A stretch of 64,000 nucleotides of DNA. Origin: Apostichopus japonicus (taxonomy: Eukaryota > Echinodermata > Holothuroidea > Aspidochirotida > Stichopodidae). The position numbers were made by a program, and so were the translations under genes. The stretch lies in the NCBI RefSeq assembly GCF_037975245.1, contig NC_092574.1, positions 25,127,213 to 25,191,212 on the forward strand. Direction: 5' to 3'. Shown in pieces: positions 39,701-52,100 of this stretch (positions are counted from its first letter, which is position 1; each line of letters begins with the position of its first letter). The notes below the pieces were generated by a model, which made no database searches, was not told where the DNA came from, and saw nothing but the letters and a program-made list of their open reading frames with translations.

Positions 39701-42700
39701 CGGATCATTGCTGATTCGGTTCACAACAACTTCATTTTGCAGTACAGGTATTAATATTTGAAGGTCATAGTTTTGGAGGCAAAGTTTCACTCAGCAGTAG
39801 TGCCATTAATACTGTGACAAATGTGTGTCTTTATTTCATGTTATTATTTATTTGTTTTTTATCATCAGTATTTATGTTATTAACATAATACAGAGACCAA
39901 GATCAAATATCCACCTCATAAAACTACATTATGTTCCATATTCATATATATGTATATGGTTGGTTGGCATCTATCTTGGTACAGAGTGCTCAATGTCTGG
40001 TGGACAGAGCGAAGTATAGATGAGAATTAGTTGAGATTAGTGGAACACTAGTGGTTGTTCACAACAACTACTAGTGTTCCAATAGTCTCAACTAATTCTC
40101 CTCTATAGATATAACATATATATTCCAATCAAAAAGGTTTACTCATTCTGCTATTGATATGGAGTGAATATTATTTGAGAATGAATAAGCACACAGCTAT
40201 AGCACCGATGGACAGCCACCGGAAATTAATTTTGTTGCTATTTGATACGAATAATAAAACTCATTACTATCCACTGGGATACCGCCCATCCCAATCCCCA
40301 CTTATCAACCACCCCCCCTTCCCCAATTCACCAGAATATCACACTTTATTGCTGCTTGGCATCCATCATAACCAACCATGATAAGGTACTGTACTGTGTT
40401 GAGTCTGGATACAAACCAAACAGATTTCTTGATTAATTATTAATTTGAAATATTTATCTTGAAACAAAAATCCCATTTTATTATGATTATTATTATGATT
40501 ATTAACTTTTGAATGCCATGTGAATTTTTATTAGGAAAGTTAGTTATTCACAAGGTACATCTGGAATTATTTTATTTTACCTACAGGTTGTATTTTCTTT
40601 ATTTTCTGTTCCTTTCGTTCTCCACCATATACCAAGTGATAATGTGTGATACAGTAATCCATGCATGCATATCCAAAGTTTTTGTCTTTAATTTTCTGTG
40701 CTTTCTTTATAACTTTAAGGGAAGATTTGGATGGGTAAGTTTCTTTTGTTTCCATGTTTAACGTTTTAATTTTCTCAAAAGTTGCTAATTTTGTGACACA
40801 TTTGCATCGCTTTTGCTGTTATTTTACATGTACATCCAATCGCTCATGCACTTGAACGAAAAACATTGTCGGCTTGCGGTTTATTGCTATTGCCTCCAAA
40901 TTGAAGTATGTTAGTGACTTTGCCAGAGTTTCTATTTGGAAGATAATACCTAGACATTGAGGAATACCTAATTAGTTAATTAAAGGGAAGTTAATTGGAT
41001 AACATTAGGTAGCAATTAATCTTGGAATGCTAGTAATGTTCAGGTACATTTAGCTAAGTTGAGTTTGAAGATATGAAGCTTAAACTTGATTTAATCCTTA
41101 GAATGCTCCTTTAATGCAAAGTTGGTGGTGATTGGCTCCTCAGGGCAGGCCTAAATGTTAATGTTACTTAATCCATTTTCTCATGAACCCTAATAACTTG
41201 CCCAAAAGATGTTCTGTTAACTTAATATGAACACAATGGCATATTTTGATGATATCACCATATCACCATTTCTTGTTGACAAAATTGAAATGCACTGTAA
41301 GCATATTATGTGAGGCTAATCAAAGTTTCAAAAGTTATCCTTATTGAGGATTTCTGTTTCAATGATCTGTGTGTTAGACTAGTCCTCCATTGGGTGACAT
41401 CATAATGTTTAACTTGCATGTTGACATTTGAGAATGGCCGAGAATTACCTGACTAATTGCTAACATAATTTTTGGGGGCAATAACGATACAACCATAACT
41501 CTGTATAGTCTTGATGTTTGTAGATGATTATTTGTATGACCTTTGCTTAATAGTCTCAACTGAACATGCTGCAGATTATGCAAGCCTCATGAACATTTCC
41601 AAACCAGAGTAGTACTTTATTACATATAAGTTGTTTACATGTGTGAAATTGTTGTTTGTATATTTAATGGTTTTTTAATGTGCTGTTGTATATGTTGTCC
41701 TCTGGATGCTGTAATGAATATACCCTCATGAGGGTATATATTAAAGCAAACATTTCAAACAGGTTAGCAGTATCTAAACGGGGGTTTATAAAGATCCAAT
41801 TAACATATGCATGCAATATTGGCTTTCAAGTTAGCATGGTGACATAACATGAAACTGACAATTTTTCTATGATGAATATAATTCATATATGTGCTCCCTA
41901 TATACCCCAATTGTATATGGACATTATTAAAAGTAGGATGCACAGTATGTCAATTTGCATTGAAATATTATCACAAATTTCATTGAATGAAAACTCATAT
42001 TTGTTTCCTTGCCACAAGTATGATGAGCCCCCATCATGTTCCTCCTCCATGTATTAGAAGCACAATTTTTGAACCCTCATCTCTCTCTCTTACTTTCTAG
42101 TTTTATCCAAAACTGATGTTTTGACCATCCTATATCAGAACCCCCATTTTCTGTTCCAATCTCTGTCCCCATTGTTAATCCCCACCCCGTCTCCTCTTCC
42201 CAATTTTAAAGTATTCATGACTGCTGCATGGACAACAATTAAGATATGTCAACAATGTACCAGACAGTTTTGTGCTTATTAATTTAATTTGTAGTTTCAT
42301 AAAACTTGAGACTACAAGGGACAAAGGGATATATAGGTATCATAACATAGTTATCATGCATTTAAAGTCTATTTAAACGTCTAATGCCGGTAATATGACC
42401 TAGTTTCGAATTAGGTGTAACAGAAGTGTTAGACACCACCATCGATCCCAGAAAATACACACACAGCTTGCTATCGTCAGTAATTAGACACTAGTGTAAA
42501 GTCAGTACATACAGCTGTGGTCAATACCCACAGCACATACAGTGATGGACATCTCAGATCCAGCTAAAGATAACAAGGTATCACGTTTCATTACTGTCTG
42601 CATTTTGTTGCGACATAAACAAAACGTCACTTGCAAGCAACAGAAAGTTAACTTTTCCAGATGGCCGCACGCGGTTTGGGGGCGAGTCTTCAATGCCATT

Positions 42701-45700
42701 AAGTCATATCATAACAATCCTTCACCCCCCTCCCCCCACCCCTCCCAACTCTCACTCATTCCCTCTGCAGTATGCAATGTCTGTAACGACCTCTCATGGC
42801 CCACACATTATAGCCTGCATTATATGACATAACATGAACATATTTTAACAACAGCTAATTTATTACATTTGTGGGGATATTTTAAAGGATATTGGTGACA
42901 TAAATTAGCTGTACACTGTGTACTGTAGCTGTTTCTTTTTGTGGTAACCTGTCTCTGTCATATACTGGTCTTTCATTTGTTGTTTTTGCTGATTGAGGAG
43001 ATGTATGATCCCTTTATACCTAATATGGTAGATCTTTTGTTGTTTAATTCTGCTGACTAAGGAGATATATTATCCCTTTATTCATAAATATCGTATGTCT
43101 TTTGTTGTTTAATTCTTCTGATTTAGGAGATGTATTATCCCTTCATTCCTAATATCGTATGTCTTTTGTTGTTTCTGCTGATTGAGGAGATGTATTATCC
43201 CTTCATTCCTAATATCGTATGTCTTTTGTTGTTTCTGCTGATTGAGGAGATGTATTTTCCCTTCATTCCTAATATCGTATGTCATTTGTTGTTTAATTCT
43301 GCTGACTAAGGAGATGTATTATCCATTTATACCTAATATTAGAGGTTTGTTGTCTTCAATGTGAACAAAGCATCCATTGGTCGGATAATTACCCTGGGTA
43401 ACAACAGGCTTCGCTAGCATGGTGATTCTAGGAACCCACATAGAAAACAGTTGACAACACAACTAAAGAAATTAGTTGCAAACCTGAAGGTATTTTGAGC
43501 AATTAAGCCACAAAACTCGTGCCCTGTCTATAGGTACGATATCTGTTTTGTCTTCTTTTCGGATCCCAGCAATATTTTGTAAAACCTTTATAAAATGGGT
43601 TTGAAAATCTGTGACAGACCTGTATGTCGAGGTAACAGTTGACTTCAGGATGTTCTTATGACCCCAGCTAGCTGACACATTTACTATAAGTTAAAACCAT
43701 ACAGCTTGCACCTTAAAAATTAGTTGAACCTAAGAAGTCACCTTTAGAAACCCATTGATGTGATCTTTTCATGGGATTCTAATTCTCTCACGACATGCAC
43801 TCACTTTTTCATTGCTGGCATCTCTCATATGTGATATTGATCTATTATTACACATTTTAGAGCTATTAAGGAGCAAACCTAATGCCTTATCATCCACAGT
43901 TGTCAATCATTAATTGTTGTTTTATTGTTCTAAAGTGACAGTTTAAATAGTTCAGTGTGTTTAATATTTGTTTGTTCAATTGCAATTTTGGACTTAAGAT
44001 TATGTTGTTCACATTCAATAACAAATTGCTCTTTGACATCATTCTGCACTCACCTGTCTCTGCACAACATGTTGCACTCTTAGATGAAGTTGTTGTCAAT
44101 CGTCATATTTTCCGCATCTTTCCAATGTCTTTCCACCAAGCTAGTTTTTTTCATAGATTTATCTCTAAATATTGTTTGCGTTTCTCCACTTTTCAAAATG
44201 TTCTGACTTTAATGGAAGTTAAAGCTATAAAGCCCAGCACTACATCAGATTCTTTGAGCAGAATGGGCCTGACACAAGAGAGTATGCAAGCATCTGAACT
44301 GGGGTTCTCAGGGTTAGAGCTCGACCTGTCCAGACAGACAACTTAAGTAATTCATTGTGGAAAATTTGGACTATCTTTGAGGTGGTGAGGTTAAATGGTT
44401 CCAAAGTTCATTTTAATTAAAGGATGACTTTGGGCACAAAATTATTGTTGTTATCTTTGAGAACATTTCAAAACACAGCTATCCCATCCCAGTTGTCTTT
44501 CTGTACCACTTATGAATTTTTGAGAAATTATCCTGTTAGCATCTGAAGTTCATCAATTGAAGTGTCTGGACTACAGAGTCTAACATGCAGGTCATAAGGT
44601 TAGGTCAGGTCAGGTCATAAAACATATAAGGATTACTGGCTCAAATCATATGCCTGCATTGTATCACAAAGTTGTTTAAACTATAACTTTATACCATTTT
44701 GTTTCAGTGTCAAACATTATTATAAATACATTATTAAATTTAATATTTTTTCTACTGGAAAAACAATGTTAATTTAGTAACCACAGTTGTTTTTTGTTAA
44801 CACTGAGTTCCTGAGTTGGAAGCTATTACAGGAGAGGAAGAATCGACCACCTGATGATGTAACAAACCTTTGAAAAACAAAATCTTCTAATTGTGAAGCT
44901 AAGAATTTCCTGGAAGTACAATATAGACAGAGAAATTTAACATATGTCCAAATTTGCCAGTTAATTTATATAAATTTAGGCTGTGGCCTCATAGGGTCAT
45001 TATTGTGACTATTAATAAGAGCCATTATTTTAGCCATTAATTATGGGCAATTATGCAGCAATTTTAGGGTCATTTAAGAAGGTCCCTTAAAGGTCGTCAT
45101 GTCTATTTGAAGACCCCAGCAAATTGCTAGAATGATACATTTAAAGAGTTCCCAATTGTGATTTCTTGAGGTTTGTACCCTTCCTAAAATTATTTTTAGA
45201 TTTTCAGATAATAATAGCAGATCATTCTTCAAAATGTTCTTTTAAGTCAAACCTTTGCTACATATGGGAGACATCGATGTCTCCAGGAGACTGGTCTTGA
45301 TTACCGCAGGCTTTTTGTTGATATATTAACATCAAAGCAATAGAACACTTGAATGTTGCAAGTTTAATATTTCTGATCAATTTGGACCAAATTGACAGTT
45401 TAGAGGATGTGAGTAGAGCTATTCAAGTGTTATCTTCTTTAGATGGGTATCTTCATAGTCAAGTATAATTGCCATCTGCCAGGCAGCGTCTAGTTTGCCA
45501 TTGCTGTTAAAAAGCGTGATGTGATCTTGAAGGAAATTTGATTTTCAAATTTAATTCTTTACTTCATTCTATCATTAATTTACTTCAGTATATATTAAAC
45601 CTATTTTTTTAATGCCATAAATCAAATTTATATATTTAATTGCATTTTTGTTATGTATAGATCTAAAAAGGGCTTCTAATATAACAATCATTTACTAATT

Positions 45701-48700
45701 CAAATTGTTTTTATTATAAATTAGAAGCAATAGGAGTTTAGTTTTATCTATAATATGATCTATAAATAGGATATATATATATAATAGGATCTATAAATAT
45801 GTCCACCATGTGTGTCCTGACTGTAACTTTAAGATTAATTTTGAATCACAGGGAAGCAATAATCTACCAAAAAACACTGAATCCCCCAAAATCACAAATG
45901 TTGATGTTGAAATTACAATCAAAACAGTCTGCCTGTTTGTTGAATTCTCACAACTTGCAAATTACTGTTTTACATCTCTCATGTGTCTGTGACCTTTGAC
46001 ATATTTGCAGTCGGATATTATTTTGTTCAACTCTGAAAAGTTTAGTCAACTCCAAAGAGTTTTGCGGACTGTTTCATTAATCAAAAATAAGTTAAAGGCT
46101 TGTTTAATAGTTGCAGAAAGTCAACCTGAGGGTTAATCTGTTGATAAATACGAAATTATAAAAATAAAATACAGCGGGATATTAGAGAACGTTGGGCCCA
46201 CGTACTGGCAACTATGCAACTCAGTTGTATCGAAGTTGACGATAAATCGATAAAATTGAGAATATTTCTGACAGAAGAATGAAGAAGACAAAAACATTGG
46301 CTGCTTCTGCTTTCATAATGGAATAACGGCAAATGTATGTGACCAAAAAATAGTCAGTTAGTCTTTCCAGCTTTAATAGGACTAATTTATTTTCCGTGGC
46401 TATATTTTTCCACGGTCTTGCTTGGAAATATTTGATCACTGAATATTAAACCTTATATAAACACCTAAGTTTTCTTTTTCATTCTTCACAGCAAAAATTT
46501 TGTTTTTGTCAACAGTCCACACGATCAAGGATAAACAGGCTAATTAATAGTTTAACGTAAATGACGTTTCATGGCAATTCAGTTAATAAAATCTTCTTAG
46601 ATTTGATTCCTTTTTTTTTTTTTTTTTTTTAAATTCTTTACCACTAGTTTTGGATGATGGTACAAATTAAATTAGGGCTGTTCCTCCTCCCCCATGAGGA
46701 TTTTAAGTCTGTTACGACTTTGCAATGTTGATTTGAAGCGGAAAATCAATACAAGTACTTATTTTCTCTGTGTTTGCGTGAGAGATCTAAAAATTTTGTG
46801 CAGCATGATTTTTGAAAACATAAGCCGAGATATGAAGCGTCTTCCTCCAACCGTTATCAGGAATCTATGTTAGGATTTATTAGAGGGGGTAATTTATACT
46901 GTAATTATGTCTATGTAGCATATACAGTAGTGGCCATTGTAAGGTATGTTTCAAAATTGTGTGGTTGCCAATTGAGCAAGTGGCATGATCTGTACCAATA
47001 TTTTATACAGAGGTTTACAGAATATATGTGGGAGTTTGGTAAAACCAATATTATTATCGCAGTCTGTTAATAACTCGTGAAAACTTAATTGGAAGCTGCA
47101 AAGTATTCCAAAGTAGTTTTTGAAGAATTTAGCTTTATGATTTGAAGGTGTTAAAGGATGAATCATTTTTTATGTTAAATGAGAGCAAAGCAAACTAAAA
47201 ATACAAAATTGGAAAACTACGATTAAATTTACTTAACATTTTTATGAGGGGGCAGTCAGCAGATGCCGAGAAAATATCTACAGCGTAAAAGAGAGATGTT
47301 AAAATCAATCTTCTGAAATTATGCAATGAGTTGAATATTCATGAGGTCTAAATACTTGACATAAGTATTTATACTGTAGTGCCATGCATTTGTAAGTTGT
47401 AATCACCATATGATAATTTTTATTCTTTTTCATATATAATGAAATAATGAGGTACAAAGCCCATTTGATATGATTACAAAATAATTGCACCATTTTTGCA
47501 CCAAAGTGTCCTTAATTTGACAAAAACTGGCCCCTTTGCCAGGAACGTGCAAGTACATACAATATATATTGTAGGTATCACTCCGCATAGCACATCCTGC
47601 ATACTGGAGGCTGTATAAGGTTATCATACAAATGTTCACACAATTGATAAACTTTAAACACTAGAAACTGCACACTTGTCTAAAGTCGAAAACACAAAGG
47701 TTTGAAATGCTCAGCCACCTACTGTACACCACCAAGCACTAGGCATATATATACCACTTTGAACAATTGCAACTAACAAGACCATTCTTTTATTTGTTTT
47801 GTTTTACCACTTGTAGAGTACAAAGAGTAAGTATGGAAATTAAAAAAATTCTATGTAAAAGTGAAAAGCAAGTTTTAATCTAAAACCCACTGAGGGCTGT
47901 AGCAAGTAGAATACAAGTAGAATGGGAAACACCAATGCTAATTTAGCTTACATGTTAGAAGAGGTTCTTCGAATTTTGTAATATTTTAAACAAAATTTAA
48001 AATGTTGAGGATGATAGCAAGTAATGTAAATTGTTGGACCATACAGTCATATTACAGTCATATTTTTGTATATAATCTACTATATATACATCAAACTTTT
48101 TGATAATATCCAAACTGCTTGTTTGATTGATCAATTTATTGTTTATTAGATAAGACTTAATTAGATTATCTTGTGAACAAAAATTTCAGAATCTGCATCA
48201 ATCATAAACCACTAAATAATTGTAAGTTAATGTGAATTTGTTATTATCAGATCTCAGAAAGCTGTATTTGAATATTTATAAATTAGAAATATCTTAATTT
48301 TGAGTAATTAAGTTTATCGTGTGAAATGATCAGACACTGGTAACCAAACACGAAAAAAACATGCTTTTAAATAATGGATAAACTTTCTTAATTTCTCACA
48401 TTTAGGTGAATTTAGGCATATCATGCATGCGCTCTGTACGACCCTAAACTGTCCACTAACTCGTGCGTGTGAAACAAGTCCTGAGGTTTACTGATAATCT
48501 GTAGTAGATCGATACAAGGAATACAAGCAGTAGAAATGGTGTGTTTCTGGGGGAAAAAAATTCTTCTTATTGTATCAAAATTTTCTATTCAATCCAATCC
48601 AATCCAAATTCAATTCAATTATGACTCATTTATTACATCACATAACATAAAGGAAGAAAACATGCGTGCATGCAAAATATGTGAGGTTTGTAATAGTAAG

Positions 48701-49084
48701 TAGGTAGTGTGATGAATGGTATGTCTGAAAATTCTGACAGATAACTGGCTAGGTTATGAATAACTAGGAATAAGTTAGGAATACACTAAGTCTAATGTGT
48801 GGTTGTGGCAAAATGAATTTCTACAATTTGAGTGCCGAGATATAAATCCATAAGATGGGTTAATTATTGCTTGATAACATTCATCATGTATAAACAACAT
48901 TGCAATGCTACGAATACATGAAGCCAAAGCATGGATCATCTGAGAGCTACAGTATCTACAAAAATGTGACAAATCAGAACAGAATGAAACATAGGAATTA
49001 TAATACTTAATTCTCAATTCAATGACAAAGACACTCGAAGGAACTTTAATATCTTTGGTAGCTTTTGTCAAGATGGGTGTTGTA

Positions 49085-49129
<45 letters not shown>

Positions 49130-52100
49130 TATATATATATATATATATATCTACATACATACAACATAACATGAGAAATAATGGGTTAATACTCATATTT
49201 ATGTAACATACATCAAGAGCAAACCATGACTAAACCATTGATGCATGTGATATCTGGAAGCTGGGTGAAAAATCTCACATACCTGTATATACAAACATGT
49301 GACAAAGTGCATATTGTTTCCAAGGTATTGTGGATAAGACGGAGCTAACAGGAAAGATCTTCCAATGGAGTGGAGTTTACATGGTGATGTAAGACTTGTT
49401 TTTTCACATAACATGCGATGTGGCTTGTCATCATCATTGTTGTATGTAACATCATAAGCATATAAAGTCTAACTTAAATGGGTTGGTGCATGGAACTTAT
49501 GGAGGCTGGGTAACAATTTGGTCAATAGAAGAATGTTTTCATTACTTTTAGAATATTTTGGGAAATATTCAAATAGGGTATGTACTCTTTTGAAGTGATT
49601 CTGTTACATTATTAATGTTTGTTCACATTGTCATTTTGCAAAATTCTCAAAGTACACGTTGCAAGTTGTCGAGTATGTGAAACAGAGTCTTCACTTGAAA
49701 GGACACATGATGTCCAACAGATAGATAGATCTCACCCTCATCTTCTCCCTGCCTGGGTCTCTGGCTTGCACCCTACCATAATTAAAGGACAGGACACATT
49801 GATGAAGACAAAGCTGTGTAGCCTGCAACTAAAAGTGATCTTGTCCTTGAAGAAACGACAAAGTTTCTTGCTTAGTAGAGATTGATAAGTTTATACCAAA
49901 TTGTAACTACTGTATCATGTCAGATATGTCACTTCTTTGGAATTATATATAGATGTAAAGGGATGAAATATTGGGAACTAAATAATGGATTATGATCCAA
50001 CTATCTTTGACTCATGCACGTTTTGTCCTTTTCTTGAACATTGGTAAAATTCAGGGTGCAAAAATATTGACAACTGTTAATATGATTGTTATGGTAATTG
50101 CAAACCATTTATTTTAACAAGGTAATCCACATATAATATGGAGTAGACGCAGTGTATGGTAATTAACTTGTTGTATCTGGTATCTGTTCGACTTTAATGA
50201 CGATGTGGGGTATATATATAAGGTCATAGATAGCCGTAACAGATCACCTGGTTTATAAATATGTAACAAAACCATGACAACCAATAAGAACACATCACAA
50301 ATACAAGAAGGTTTTGCTTCTGTAATTTCTATAAATTTACATTCTGACTTTGTCAAATTTATCCAACGTGCTACTTTAAATGTTTACTTTGAATTGTTGA
50401 AGAACTCTGTTAAAGATATGTAACTTATTAGTCATTATTACGATATAAGTAAACCGTATTGCCAATTTAAGCTAAGCAAAAAATTTGGTGAAAATGTAAA
50501 TAAAGTTTCAGATTAATTACATAATTTTAACCAAATGTTTCCTTTCGTTTCTTACGTAGGAGAGACGAGGAGAGAAGTGAAGATCAAGATTTATCCATCC
50601 AGCTGGACTGCTTCTTCGCCCAAAAACTCACTGATGATGATGAACTGGCAGAATTATTTCCTGATGATGGTGTCGATCTTAATAGTCCTGTAGATGTCTT
50701 TCATGCTGTGTTCGGGAAGGTATATTCAACATTTTTGCCTTTAAATCTGGAATCTTCCACCTTTTAAGCATGCTGTGCTCACATTTTTGATTCATTACAT
50801 TTATTTTATAATTATATTGAGTATACTACTTACTAAATGATCGATTCCAAAGTTTAGCATACTTGCAAATTTGTTGTTTCAAAAAGTAAAAAGTGGTAGG
50901 TTTATAATAGTCGTGTATCAACTTGGACAAGGCTCTCTTACAGGACTTTACATCAATTAACCGCTGGTCATTGGTAATTTGTCACACCAACACACCCAAG
51001 TGTGCACAATTGAAGCACAGTCGCTCTTGCTGGACACAATGTGCACCATATCAATGGGACTTCCCATAGTGTACATCCACAAACTGGCGCACGCAACTCT
51101 GATTACACGTTACCTCTCAGCTGCCCCAATTTATACACCTGTGTGAATAGAGGCAAAGGAGATTAAGTGCCTTACCTCGGGGTCACAATGGTTAATTGAT
51201 CTGGCCAGGATGGGGGGGGGGGGTGGACACCTGCAGGTACTTTTCTATTAACTTATACTCCAGACCATGAAGTGGGAGGGGGGAGCCATGATGTCGAACT
51301 TTGCATATTCTTGTGAGAACAATTGTCACTGAAAGTGTCGTGTCTAGGTATTTCTATTTGTGACCATTTCTTATCTTTCGAACATTTTTGGAGCAACAGT
51401 TATGACCTTTGACCCCCCAAAAAGCTTTGTTTTTCACCCAAATAATGAAACATTGCCTTTATTCTGGCAACGTTATTATGATGGAAAATAATATGCCTAC
51501 TTGCAACTAAAATACTCTCTCATTATACATTTGGAATCATGTCTGACTGGATGGGTAGCTTTACCTGTCCAATCGTTGTTGCCTTGACCCAGGGTGAAGC
51601 TAATATAGATTGGAAATGATCTGTTAAATTAGAAACTTGCAAAGCTTGAAACGAAATGTAGAATGAATTGTGCCCTGATATGACAAAATGTTCTCCTATG
51701 TGTTGAGATTCTGTGGTTATTCATTCACTCAAGAGAATAAATTATTCAGTATCAGTTGGGGAAATCTGTCTCTTGAGGTTATCATTGGAATAAGGAAAAG
51801 AAAGAATGATAGAATCCCATGCATGTTTGATGATAATTCTATGGAGAAATCAAGAAAAGTGGTCCATAATTGCATTGAAAAGGAAGACAGTTAACTTTTA
51901 TTAGGTTCCCATCATCCCATGTCACTTTCAGACATTTCCTGCTGTAATTAAACTGGTGTGTGCAGTATTTGCAGCATCGTATGGGACAGGGGTAGGTCTT
52001 TGCACAATGAAAAGGAATCAAATAATTGAATGTGATTATATCACTCTTCCATCCGTGGTAAAATACATGAATAAATGTGGCCGAACCCTGCTCCCCAGAT

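Larger units (their letters stand above)
29951..50559 (+). other. INF2: INF2 intron 4 (20.6 kb)
   Basis: The largest intron, splitting the DID. Contents: a possible alternative first exon (31590-32022), a ~146-bp tandem duplication (32131-32420), a LINE 3' remnant (35020-35420) with a ~75-bp tandem repeat (35520-35745), an interspersed repeat (36176-36303), a foldback hairpin (40022-40100), a ~62-bp minisatellite (42972-43341), a TA microsatellite (49089-49150) and many A/T tracts. No other convincing exon was found. Confidence 0.85.

Noticed and set aside
39601-39760. Exon-like segment ending at TGCAGTACAG|GTATTA
   Set aside because: All frames have stops, and the INF2 frame cannot pass through it.
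42972-43341. Regularly spaced repeat that superficially resembles a CRISPR array
   Set aside because: Units are contiguous with no unique spacers, and the genome is eukaryotic; it is a minisatellite.
43957-44346. 129-codon + strand open frame in intron 4
   Set aside because: No homology recognised. It overlaps a minus-orientation copy of the GAGACAGGTAAG repeat, which makes chance openness more likely.
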